The notes beneath the pieces were generated by a model. That model made no database searches and was not told the origin of the DNA. It was given only the letters and a program-made list of their open reading frames with translations. From contig NZ_SJEX01000036.1 in the NCBI RefSeq assembly GCF_005930495.1, positions 1 through 46,618 on the forward strand: a stretch of 46,618 nt of DNA. Reading direction: 5' to 3'. This document shows, in pieces, positions 16,971 to 25,632 of this stretch (its first letter is position 1; each line of letters begins with the position of its first letter). Source of the DNA: Modestobacter excelsi (GTDB taxonomy: Bacteria; Actinomycetota; Actinomycetes; Mycobacteriales; Geodermatophilaceae). Position numbers and translations under genes: made by a program.

Positions 16971-16997
16971 TTGGCACTCGGGGTACCTGAGTGCCAA
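16971..16997 (+). promoter_or_regulatory. CIRCE operator 2 (HrcA site) of groEL
   Basis: TTGGCACTC - 9 nt - GAGTGCCAA. It is a perfect inverted repeat and one substitution per half from consensus CIRCE. It lies 8 nt after the first operator and about 120 nt before the groEL start, around the expected transcription start. Confidence 0.9.
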
Positions 16998-17080
16998 CCA
17001 GGTCGGAACGGTGAGGCACTGGTCGTGCGCCGCAGGAGGTGCACGCAACCGGTGTCGTCCGTCGCGGGCGCCGGACCTGA

Positions 17081-18748
<1,668 letters not shown>

Positions 18749-18753
18749 CGTCC

Positions 18754-18930
18754 TCACCGCTCAGCGCCAGCTGACACTGCACCACCCGCACCGCCCGACA
18801 GGGGCGGTCCGCTTCGGCGGGCCGCCCCTGTCGGCGTCCGCGGGCCCTGTCGCGCGTACTCCCGCGCCCGAAAGCGCGGGTGGAGCGCGTCGATGCACAG
18901 GTCCAGCAACCGGGCCGGGGAGTCGGTCAT
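18754..18930 (-). pseudogene. Possible VOC-domain gene remnant
   Basis: An ATG at 18930 opens a frame whose first 20 residues or so (SPARLLDLCIDALHPR) look like the start of glyoxalase-like VOC proteins (LQDLVIDCADP-type). After about 25 residues the resemblance stops and the frame runs through the groEL terminator hairpin. It may be a 3'-deleted remnant or chance; no full domain is present. Confidence 0.25.
18795..18834 (+). terminator. Hairpin after groEL
   Basis: CCGACAGGGGCGG (18795-18807) pairs exactly with CCGCCCCTGTCGG (18822-18834), a 13-bp stem with a 14-nt loop, 46 nt past the stop. Confidence 0.75.
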
Positions 18931-18954
18931 GGCCGAGCGGGGTAGGCGGGCGGC

Positions 18955-19794
18955 GTGACGGTGGTGATCGGGACGTCGGGGTGGCAGTACCGCGACTGGC
19001 GCGGCCGCTTCTACCCCCCGGCGCTGCCGCAGCGGCTGTGGCTCGAGCACCACGCGGCGCACTTCGCCACCGTCGAGAGCAACAACGCGTTCTACCGGCT
19101 GCCGGAGCGGACGACGTTCGAGGCCTGGCGCGAGCGCACCCCGCCGGACTACCGCTGGGCGGTGAAGGCGTCGCGCTTCCTGACCCACCTCAAGCGGCTG
19201 CGCGAGCCCGAGGAGCCCGTGGCCCGGCTGATGGAGCGCGCGGCCGGCCTCGGGGACCGGCTCGACGTCGTCCTGCTGCAGCTGCCGCCCACCCTCAAGG
19301 CCGACGTCGACCTGCTCAGCCAGTGCCTCGGGCAGTTCCCGCCCGGCACCCGGGTCGCGGTGGAGCCGCGGCACGACAGCTGGTGGACCGACGAGGTCCG
19401 TGCCCTGCTCGAGCGGTACCAGGCGGCGCTGTGCTGGGCCGACCGCGCCGAGCAGCCGGTCGCGCCGCTGTGGCGCACCGCGGACTGGGGCTACCTGCGG
19501 CTGCACACCGGCGCCGAGGGCTGGGGCTACCGCCCGGAGACCCTGCAGCTGTGGGCGCAGCGCCTCGCCGACACCTACGGCGACGACGACGTCCTGGTCT
19601 ACTTCAACAACGACCCCGGCGGCGCGGCGACGGTCGACGCCGTCACCTTCGCCGGCGCCGTCCGCGCCACCGGAGGGGAGCACACCCGGGTGCCGACTCC
19701 TGCCCAGGCCAGCGGCGCGGCCTGGCCGCCGAAACCGCCGCCCAAGACCCGTCAGAGGACGGCGTCGTCCTCGGCGAAGGCCACGCCCAGCTGA
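18955..19794 (+). CDS. DUF72 (YecE-like) protein, 279 aa
   Basis: TIM-barrel-like family of unknown biochemical role. Family marks: GTSGWQYRDWRGRFYP at the start, FATVESNNAFYRLP, WAVKASRFLTHLKRL, VAVEPRHDSWW and DVLVYFNNDPGGAATVDA near the end. GTG 18955 precedes the first strand with no clear ribosome binding site. The last 40 or so residues are outside the domain and overlap 43 nt of the convergent Gfo/Idh/MocA gene. Confidence 0.9.
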   Translation: MTVVIGTSGWQYRDWRGRFYPPALPQRLWLEHHAAHFATVESNNAFYRLPERTTFEAWRERTPPDYRWAVKASRFLTHLKRLREPEEPVARLMERAAGLGDRLDVVLLQLPPTLKADVDLLSQCLGQFPPGTRVAVEPRHDSWWTDEVRALLERYQAALCWADRAEQPVAPLWRTADWGYLRLHTGAEGWGYRPETLQLWAQRLADTYGDDDVLVYFNNDPGGAATVDAVTFAGAVRATGGEHTRVPTPAQASGAAWPPKPPPKTRQRTASSSAKATPS

Positions 19795-20747
19795 CCGGCG
19801 GCCTGCTCGAGCACGCTCTGGACGGCGAGGGTGTCGGCCAGCGGCATCACCGCGCTCTCGGTCCGCCCCGCCCGCAGGCACTCGGTGACCTCGATCAGCT
19901 CGTGCGCGTAGCCCGCGCCGAGCTGCGGGACCGTGATCTCCTCCGGGTCGGCGTCGACCCGGTGCAGCACGATCGTCTGCGGGTGGTGGAAGCGGGGGAG
20001 CACGTCGATCCAGCCCGCCGTCCCGAACACCCGGGCCTGCCCGGGCAGCGCGTTGCGCAGCGAGGTGGTCAGCGTCGCGGAGCGGCCGTCGGCGTAGCCG
20101 AGCAGCAGGGCCGCCTCCGCGTCGACGCCGGTCGGGAAGCGGGACCCGGTCGCGGTGACGGTGTCCGGGTCGCCGAGCAGCATCTGCGCCCAGGAGACGA
20201 CGTAGACACCCAGGTCCAGCAGCGCGCCGCCGCCGAGCTCGAGCGCGAACAGCCGGTCGGTCGGGTCGAACTCGCGCTGCACGCCGAGGTCGGCTTGCAC
20301 CGAGCGCACCTCGCCGATGGCGCCGTCGGCGATCAGCTCGCGCAGCCGGACGACGGCCGGCTGGAACCGGGTCCACATCGCCTCCATCGCGAAGACGCCG
20401 GTCTCCCGGGACAGCTCCACCACCTCGCGGGCGCCGGCCACCGTCGCGGTGAACGCCTTCTCGACCAGCAGCGCCTTGCCCGCGCGCAGGGCGCCCAGTG
20501 CGATCGCGTGGTGCTGCGGGTGCGGGGTCGCGACGTAGAGGACGTCGACCCCCGCGTCGGCCAGGACGTCGGCGTACGAGCCGTGCGCCCGCTCGATGCC
20601 GTGCCGGGTCGCGAAGTCCTGCGCGCGCTCCAGGGACCGCGAGGCGACCGCGACCACCCGGGCCCCGTCGACGACGGCGAAGTCCTCGACCACCTTCTCC
20701 GCGATGCGGCCCGGCCCCACGACTCCCCAGCGGATCTCCTCGGTCAC
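19752..20747 (-). CDS. Gfo/Idh/MocA family oxidoreductase, 331 aa
   Basis: Second member of this family in the window. The Rossmann motif GVVGPGRIA is at 8-16. The catalytic VEKAF (E96-K97) has Ala instead of the usual Pro after the Lys. GGGALLDLGVYVVSWA matches the C-terminal domain motif and gives the dimeric dihydrodiol-dehydrogenase-like subgroup (Y near the active site). The start GTG 20747 overlaps the stop of the upstream VOC gene by 4 nt, so they form a coupled pair. Its 3' end overlaps the convergent DUF72 gene. Substrate is unknown. Confidence 0.9.
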   Translation of the reverse strand: MTEEIRWGVVGPGRIAEKVVEDFAVVDGARVVAVASRSLERAQDFATRHGIERAHGSYADVLADAGVDVLYVATPHPQHHAIALGALRAGKALLVEKAFTATVAGAREVVELSRETGVFAMEAMWTRFQPAVVRLRELIADGAIGEVRSVQADLGVQREFDPTDRLFALELGGGALLDLGVYVVSWAQMLLGDPDTVTATGSRFPTGVDAEAALLLGYADGRSATLTTSLRNALPGQARVFGTAGWIDVLPRFHHPQTIVLHRVDADPEEITVPQLGAGYAHELIEVTECLRAGRTESAVMPLADTLAVQSVLEQAAGQLGVAFAEDDAVL

Positions 20748-21082
20748 CCCTCAGACGCTAGCGGGGACCCGAACCGGAGGAGGTTGCCGTCCGGGTCGAC
20801 GTGGCTGCCCTCGCGCACTCCCCAGGCCTTGGGGGTGGGCGTCGTCGTCCCGGGTCCGGCCCACGAGGAGGCGACCGCGTCGGCGTCCGGCACGTGCAGG
20901 TAGACCTCCGCGCCGGCCGCGTCCGGATCGACCGTGAGGTGCAGCTCCAGGCCGGACCAGGCGGCGAAGCCGTAGGTGTCGTCGTGCCGGCTGGTCGTGA
21001 ACCCCAGCGCGGCGTAGTGGGCCAGCGCCCGGTCCAGGTCGGTCACCGGCAGGACCGGGGAGGCGCGCACCTCGGAGGTCAT
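20744..21082 (-). CDS. VOC-superfamily (glyoxalase/bleomycin-resistance-like) protein, 112 aa
   Basis: Single VOC unit: VLPVTDLDRALAHYAALGFTT opening beta-alpha, ELHLTVDPDAAGAEVYLHV central strands, and SHVDPDGNLLRFGSP closing motif with the canonical D-P-D-G-N. The length fits bleomycin-binding-type proteins. A metal site is not obvious, so it may be a binding protein rather than an enzyme. ATG 21082 is the first gene of a two-gene unit with the Gfo/Idh/MocA enzyme. Confidence 0.88.
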   Translation of the reverse strand: MTSEVRASPVLPVTDLDRALAHYAALGFTTSRHDDTYGFAAWSGLELHLTVDPDAAGAEVYLHVPDADAVASSWAGPGTTTPTPKAWGVREGSHVDPDGNLLRFGSPLASEG

Positions 21083-21099
21083 GCAGGCAGACTGGCACG

Positions 21100-21375
21100 G
21101 TGAGTGTGCTGATCGACACCCCCGTGTGGCCGTGGCGGGGGCGGCGCTGGTCGCACCTGGTCAGCGACACCGACTACGACGAGCTGCACGCCTTCGTGGC
21201 CGAGCACCTGGGCATGCCGCGCCGGGCGTTCCAGGGTGACCACTACGACGTCCCGGAGGAGCTCTACGCGGTGGCGGTGGCCGCCGGCGCGGAGGCGGTC
21301 GGCAGCCGGGAGCTGCTGCAGCGGCTGCTCGCGGCGGGGTTGCGGCTCAGGAAGGGCGCGCGCGCAGCAGGCTGA
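21100..21375 (+). CDS. DUF4031 family protein, 91 aa
   Basis: Short actinobacterial/proteobacterial family of unknown function. Marks: VLIDTPVWPWRGRRWSHLVSD near the start, ELHAFVAEHLGMPRRAFQGDHYDVP in the middle. GTG at 21100, directly at the divergent boundary with the VOC gene, is probably leaderless. Its last 29 nt overlap the convergent HD-hydrolase gene. Confidence 0.88.
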   Translation: MSVLIDTPVWPWRGRRWSHLVSDTDYDELHAFVAEHLGMPRRAFQGDHYDVPEELYAVAVAAGAEAVGSRELLQRLLAAGLRLRKGARAAG

Positions 21376-21973
21376 GCTCGGCGGCCAGGTTGGCGCGCGC
21401 GGGCGCGGTCCACTGCTCGGCCGCCGCCGGCGTGCGGAACAGTGCGGGCAGCGCGAGCAGGTGCTCCAGGACGGCGATCCGCCCGGCGGTGAACTCGGCG
21501 TCGGAGAGGTGCCCGTACTCCTCGCGGACCGCGGAGGCGTAGGCGACGTACGCCGGCGCCGGGCTGGCGAGCACGGCGAGGTCGGCGTCGCAGAGCACCG
21601 CGCCGTTGGCGTCGTCCGGCTGCGGGTCGTGCCCGGCGGTGAGCAGCACCAGGCGCTCGACCTCGGCGACCGTCGCGTCGTCCACCAGGCCGACCAGCCC
21701 GATCCGGGCGCGCCCGGCGCTGACCTCCTCGTTGTCGCCGCGCGCCGGGTCGTACGCGACGTCGTGGTACCAGGCGGCCAGCCGGACGGCGGCCGGGTCG
21801 GCGGCTGCCCCGGCGAGGGAGTCGATGATGCCGAGGACCGCGGTCAGGTGCGCGAGGTCGTGGTACCGCCGGTGCGGCTCGCTCCACGCGCCGACGACGG
21901 CGGCCCACTCGGTGCGGGAGGTGGGGGAGTCCCCGGCCAGCTGCGTCCAGTGCTCGAAGTCGACGCCGGCCAC
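21347..21973 (-). CDS. HD-superfamily metal-dependent phosphohydrolase, 208 aa
   Basis: Predicted metal-dependent HD hydrolase. RRYHDLAHL (H38, H42) and the HD pair in AAWYHDVAYD (H70-D71) bind the metal; later CDADLAVLAS supplies another Asp. Such proteins act on nucleotides or phosphate esters, but substrates are mostly unknown. GTG at 21973 begins just before the conserved N-terminal helix (FEHWTQLAG). Its 3' end overlaps DUF4031. A candidate structured RNA begins about 100 nt upstream on the opposite strand. Confidence 0.88.
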   Translation of the reverse strand: MAGVDFEHWTQLAGDSPTSRTEWAAVVGAWSEPHRRYHDLAHLTAVLGIIDSLAGAAADPAAVRLAAWYHDVAYDPARGDNEEVSAGRARIGLVGLVDDATVAEVERLVLLTAGHDPQPDDANGAVLCDADLAVLASPAPAYVAYASAVREEYGHLSDAEFTAGRIAVLEHLLALPALFRTPAAAEQWTAPARANLAAELSLLRARPS

Positions 21974-22080
21974 GCCTGGAGTCTGGCACGACGGGCGGTC
22001 GCCACCGTCCCGGCCAGGGGCGACCGCGGTTCCGACCGAGGCGTGCCCAGGTGCCCGCTCCGTGACGCGGGTAGAGTCGC

Positions 22081-22265
22081 AGAGGTCCGGGCCGGGCGAC
22101 CTGTGTCCCCGGGCTCCACTGGATAACTGCCGCCGCGGAACACCGCCCCGACCTCGGTCGGGGGCTGGAGCCGCGGATGTGCAAACCGCCGCGAGGCGAC
22201 CAGCGTCCGGTCCGGACCCAGACGCAGAACGGCCCCTCTCCCGCAGGAGAGGGGCCGTTCTGCGT
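22081..22265 (+). ncRNA. Candidate structured RNA, about 185 nt, possibly 6S-like
   Basis: The stretch has a -10 box (TAGAGT, 22072-22077), a 12-bp closing helix (22084-22095 with 22207-22218, one G-U), an internal helix GGCTCCA/TGGAGCC (22112-22118 with 22166-22172), and a hairpin CCCCGAC-CTCG-GTCGGGG (22146-22163). A 20-bp terminator follows. A long rod with interior loops recalls 6S RNA, but I cannot confirm the family. No protein frame fits. Confidence 0.5.
22222..22265. terminator. 20-bp perfect hairpin, bidirectional terminator
   Basis: ACGCAGAACGGCCCCTCTCC pairs perfectly with its complement at 22246-22265 around a CGCA loop. It lies between the candidate RNA (plus strand) and the zwf stop codon (minus strand, 22282), so it can end transcripts from both sides. 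Confidence 0.85.
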
Positions 22266-22281
22266 TGCCCGGGGTCCTTCC

Positions 22282-23703
22282 TCAGTCCTCGGTCTGCCCG
22301 AGCAGCCAGCCGTGCTCACCGGTCAGCGCGTTGGCCTCCACCGGCCCCCAGGAGCCGGGGGCGTAGGGGTGCACCTGGGGGCGGTCGTCGAGCACCGGCT
22401 GCAGCGCCCGCCAGGTCTGCGCCAGGCCCTCGCTGGTGGTGAACAGCGACCGGTCGCCGATCAGCACGTCGTGGATCAGCGACACGTAGGGCGCCAGCGG
22501 CTCACCGCCCGGGATCTTCGACAGGTCCAGCGAGACCCGTGCCGGGGCCATCGCCAGGTCCGGGCCCGGCTTCTTGGCCATCACGTCGATGTCGACGGCG
22601 CCCGCGCCGGCCAGCGACAGCGAGACCACGTTGCCGTTGGCGGGCACGTCGTTGACCGGGCCCTTCGGGCGGTGCAGCACCAGGCTCACCCGCTGCTGCT
22701 TGGCGGCCATCCGCTTGCCGGTGCGCAGCAGGAACGGGACGCCGCGCCAGCGGCCGGAGTCGATGAACAGCCGGGCGGCCACGTAGGTGTCGGTGGCGCT
22801 GTCGTCCGGCACGCCGTCCAGCTCGCGGTAGCCCTCGAACTGCCCCAGGACGACGTCCTCGGGTGCGAGCGGGCGGAAGTTGGCCAGCACCGACTCGCGC
22901 GCGGAGAGGATGTCGTTGGCCGAGAAGCTGACCGGCGGCTCCATGGCGACCTCGGCGGCGACCTGGAACAGGTGGGTGACCAGCATGTCCAGGGTCGCGC
23001 CGGTGGCGTCGTAGAAGTCGGCCCGGTCGGCGACGTCGAGGTCCTCGGGGACGTCGATCTGCACCTGCGCCACGTGCTCGCGGCTCCACATGGGTTCGAA
23101 GAGGCCGTTGGCGAACCGCAGCGCGTGCAGGTCCTGGGTGCCCTCCTTGCCCAGGAAGTGGTCGATCCGGAAGACCTGCTCCTCGTCGAAGACGGAGTGC
23201 ACCAGGTCGTCGAGCTCGCGGAACCCCTCCGGCGAGGCGCCGAACGGCTTCTCGTAGACGACCCGGGCGCCCTCGCCGAGACCGTGGGCGCCCAGCGCCC
23301 GGGTGTAGTCGGTGAAGGCCTTGGGCGGCAGGGAGAGGTAGTGCACGAGCTGGGCGTCGTCCCCGATCTCCTTGCGGGCGGTGGCGACGGCGTCCAGCAG
23401 CTGGCCCGGGTCGTCGGCGGTGAACCCGCCGCCGGCGAAGCGCAGCCGCTCGGCGAAGTCGTCCCAGGGGCCGTCGTCCGGGTCGGGCCCGAACTCCTCC
23501 AGCGCGCTGCGGACGTGCTCGACGAACTCCTCGTCGGTGCGCTCGCCACGCCCGCTGCCGATCAGCCGCCAGTCCTCGGGGAGCAGGCCGTGCTGGGCCA
23601 GCTCGAAGAAGGCCGGCAGCACCATCCGGCGGGCCAGGTCGCCGGTCGCGCCGTAGAGCACGAAGACGGTGGGGGTCAGCTCGTTCGTCCCGGTGGGGGG
23701 CAC
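22282..23703 (-). CDS. zwf: Glucose-6-phosphate dehydrogenase, 473 aa
   Basis: Oxidises glucose-6-phosphate to 6-phosphogluconolactone with NAD(P)+, entry to the pentose-phosphate pathway. The cofactor motif GATGDLARRM is at 18-27, EKPFG at 151-155, and the active-site signature RIDHFLGKE at 179-187 includes the catalytic-region His/Lys. Length is normal for a full enzyme. GTG 23703 has GAGAGGAG upstream. It stands alone, not next to tal/opcA/pgl as the main actinobacterial zwf usually is, so it may be a second copy. A strong terminator follows. Confidence 0.95.
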   Translation of the reverse strand: MPPTGTNELTPTVFVLYGATGDLARRMVLPAFFELAQHGLLPEDWRLIGSGRGERTDEEFVEHVRSALEEFGPDPDDGPWDDFAERLRFAGGGFTADDPGQLLDAVATARKEIGDDAQLVHYLSLPPKAFTDYTRALGAHGLGEGARVVYEKPFGASPEGFRELDDLVHSVFDEEQVFRIDHFLGKEGTQDLHALRFANGLFEPMWSREHVAQVQIDVPEDLDVADRADFYDATGATLDMLVTHLFQVAAEVAMEPPVSFSANDILSARESVLANFRPLAPEDVVLGQFEGYRELDGVPDDSATDTYVAARLFIDSGRWRGVPFLLRTGKRMAAKQQRVSLVLHRPKGPVNDVPANGNVVSLSLAGAGAVDIDVMAKKPGPDLAMAPARVSLDLSKIPGGEPLAPYVSLIHDVLIGDRSLFTTSEGLAQTWRALQPVLDDRPQVHPYAPGSWGPVEANALTGEHGWLLGQTED

Positions 23704-24031
23704 GGTGCTCCTCTCGCTGGGCGCCGCTGCGACGCCCTCGGTGGTCGGTGTGCCCGACGGTGAGTCCCCACGCCGGTGAGGTGGACGACCCGTGGAGCAA
23801 CTGCGTTGGGTGGAACCACGGACGGCCGGGCCGCAGTCCCGGTGCGACGGGACGTCGTCGTCCCCTGCTGTTCCTACCCACTACCGCGGCGCTCATCCCG
23901 CTCTCCGGCGGGCGGGACGACGGGCCCGAGGGCGACGCGCCGCCGCCCCGCTCAGCTCGCCCTCAGGATGCCGCGGGTGCCCAGGGTCACTAGCGTTGCG
24001 GACACCGACGTCCGCAACGAAGGGGATCCTC
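23704..24031. other. Divergent intergenic region of zwf and the MFS gene
   Basis: These 328 nt hold the two divergent promoters. On the MFS side there is a TAGCGT box (23991-23996) overlapped by a 24-nt inverted repeat (separate entry). I see no gene-like frame with a ribosome binding site; the rest is unremarkable. Confidence 0.6.
23995..24018 (+). promoter_or_regulatory. Candidate operator over the MFS promoter
   Basis: Perfect 9-bp inverted repeat GTTGCGGAC - ACCGAC - GTCCGCAAC, 13 nt before the MFS start codon and overlapping the putative -10 TAGCGT. The geometry suits a dimeric repressor. It could instead fold as a short mRNA hairpin near the ribosome binding site. Confidence 0.5.
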
Positions 24032-25324
24032 ATGGCCGGCTCGGTGCAGCAGGCACCCCCCGCGCCGCACCGCCTGCCGGTGCGCACGCTGGTCTCGGCC
24101 AGCATCGGCAACGCCGTGGAGTGGTTCGACTGGACGGTCTACGCGACGTTCGTCGTCTACTTCTCGACCCAGTTCTTCCCCAAGGAGAACGAGGCGCTGG
24201 CGCTGATCGGTGCGACGTCGGCCTACGCGCTGGCGTTCTTCTTCCGGCCGCTGGGTGGCTGGCTGCTCGGCCGGTTCGCCGACCTGCGCGGCCGCAAGGC
24301 CGGGATGCTGCTCACCATCCTGCTGATGGCCGGCGGCTCGCTGGTGATCGCCATCCTGCCCACGTACGAGCAGGTCGGCTGGTTCGCGCCGATCTTCCTG
24401 CTGCTGGCCCGGATCGCGCAGGGCATGTCGCTGGGTGGTGAGGTCTCCAACGCCTCGGCCTACCTGGCCGAGATCGCCCCGCCGGCCCGCCGCGGCCGGT
24501 ACTCCGCCTTCTTCTACATCTCCACCGGCACCGCGCTGCTCGTCGCCTCCCTGCTCGGTGTGCTGCTCACCAACGTGCTCGACGACGACCAGCTCCGCTC
24601 CTACGGCTGGCGCATCGCCTTCGCCGCCGGCGGCCTGCTCGGCATCGTGGGGCTGTGGCTGCGCCGGTCGCTCAGCGAGACCGAACAGTTCGAGGAGAAC
24701 GCGGCCAAGGCGAGGGCGACCAAGAACCCGCTGCTGCTCACCATCAAGGAGCACCCGCGGGCGGTGCTGCAGCTGTGCGCCTTCACCATGCTGTCGACGC
24801 TGTCGTACTACACGTTCTTCAGCGCGCTGACGCCGTTCGCCATCAACTTCCGGGACGCCGACGCCAACGACGTCTTCCTGGCCCTGTCGATCGGCACGGC
24901 GCTGTTCATCGCCTGCTGCTACCCGTTCGGGGTGCTGTCGGACCGGTTCGGCCGCAAGCCGCAGATGCTGGTGTGGTCCGCAGCGATCGCGGTCCTCATC
25001 GTCCCGCTGTCGTTCCTGGTGCGGGACCAGCTCGCGTCGCTGGTCGTGGTGTTCAGCGTCGGCCTGGTGCTCTACGCCCTGCTGGCCTCCATCGCCCCGG
25101 CGATCATGAGCGAGCTGTTCCCGACCGAGCTGCGGGCGACCGGCATCGGCGCCTGGTACAACCTCACGGTCGCCGTCTTCGGCGGGACGGCGCCGCTGGT
25201 CATCACCGCGCTGTCCGAGGCCGACCACCCGCTCTGGTTCTTCTGGTACGTCGCCGTGGCCGCGGTCGTGGCGTTCTGCGCAATCCTCACCCTCCCCGAG
25301 ACCAAGGGGAGCGAGCTCCGCTGA
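24032..25324 (+). CDS. MFS transporter, metabolite:H+ symporter (MHS/KgtP-ProP-like), 430 aa
   Basis: Twelve-helix proton symporter. Diagnostic for the MHS group are GNAVEWFDWTVYATF (about 26-40) and the loop 2-3 motif LLGRFADLRGRKAGM. ARIAQGMSLGGEVSNASAYLAE in helix 4-5 and the second-half repeat GVLSDRFGRKPQML also fit. Relatives carry alpha-ketoglutarate, proline/betaine, citrate or shikimate, and the substrate cannot be chosen here. ATG 24032 follows AAGGGGAT; longer in-frame starts lack support. A hairpin terminates it. Confidence 0.92.
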   Translation: MAGSVQQAPPAPHRLPVRTLVSASIGNAVEWFDWTVYATFVVYFSTQFFPKENEALALIGATSAYALAFFFRPLGGWLLGRFADLRGRKAGMLLTILLMAGGSLVIAILPTYEQVGWFAPIFLLLARIAQGMSLGGEVSNASAYLAEIAPPARRGRYSAFFYISTGTALLVASLLGVLLTNVLDDDQLRSYGWRIAFAAGGLLGIVGLWLRRSLSETEQFEENAAKARATKNPLLLTIKEHPRAVLQLCAFTMLSTLSYYTFFSALTPFAINFRDADANDVFLALSIGTALFIACCYPFGVLSDRFGRKPQMLVWSAAIAVLIVPLSFLVRDQLASLVVVFSVGLVLYALLASIAPAIMSELFPTELRATGIGAWYNLTVAVFGGTAPLVITALSEADHPLWFFWYVAVAAVVAFCAILTLPETKGSELR

Positions 25325-25329
25325 GGCCC

Positions 25330-25359
25330 GTCTGAGGTCCCACCAGGAGCACCTCAGAC
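25330..25359 (+). terminator. Hairpin after the MFS gene
   Basis: GTCTGAGGT (25330-25338) pairs exactly with ACCTCAGAC (25351-25359), 6 nt past the stop. No T-tract. Confidence 0.6.
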
Positions 25360-25416
25360 CGTCCTGAGCCGGCAGGACTGCCTGGTCGACCGATGCCCGG
25401 GGCACGCCCTCAGGAC

Positions 25417-25459
25417 GACCGTCCTCCTCGTTCCACCCGGACGAGACGAGGAGACGGTC
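25417..25459 (+). promoter_or_regulatory. Leader hairpin covering the ribosome binding site of the 42-codon ORF
   Basis: GACCGTCCTCCTCGT (25417-25431) pairs with ACGAGGAGACGGTC (25446-25459), 14 bp with one bulged base. The right arm contains the Shine-Dalgarno GAGGAG and ends at the base before the ATG, so folding would block translation. Confidence 0.5.
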
Positions 25460-25588
25460 ATGACCGCGAACTACCCCAACCCCGCACTGGAGGCCGAGCT
25501 GGCCTACCGCCGCGAGCGCATCGCGCAGGCCTTCGCCGCCGGCAGCCGCCGCGGCTCCTGGACGTCCCGGCGGCGGCGGACGCGCTGA
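25460..25588 (+). CDS. Small Arg-rich ORF upstream of the LuxR regulator, 42 aa
   Basis: ATG with a near-ideal ribosome binding site (GAGGAG, 6 nt away). The first 25 residues look helical and amphipathic (NPALEAELAYRRERIAQAF), then a basic tail GSRRGSWTSRRRRTR. The stop is 2 nt before an in-frame GTG (25591) of the LuxR gene, so it could be a coupled leader or a free small protein. No family recognised. Confidence 0.5.
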   Translation: MTANYPNPALEAELAYRRERIAQAFAAGSRRGSWTSRRRRTR

Positions 25589-25632
25589 GCGTGCGCCCGG
25601 ACCTGTCGGCGGCTTCTGCCACGATCGGTGGC

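Noticed and set aside
22081..22220. TPP riboswitch, SRP RNA or RNase P RNA
   Set aside because: A short CTGGATAACT stretch resembles TPP, but the CTGAGA and flanking helices are absent. The SRP GGTCAGG...GGAAGCAGC core and the RNase P GAGGAAAGTCC core are also absent.
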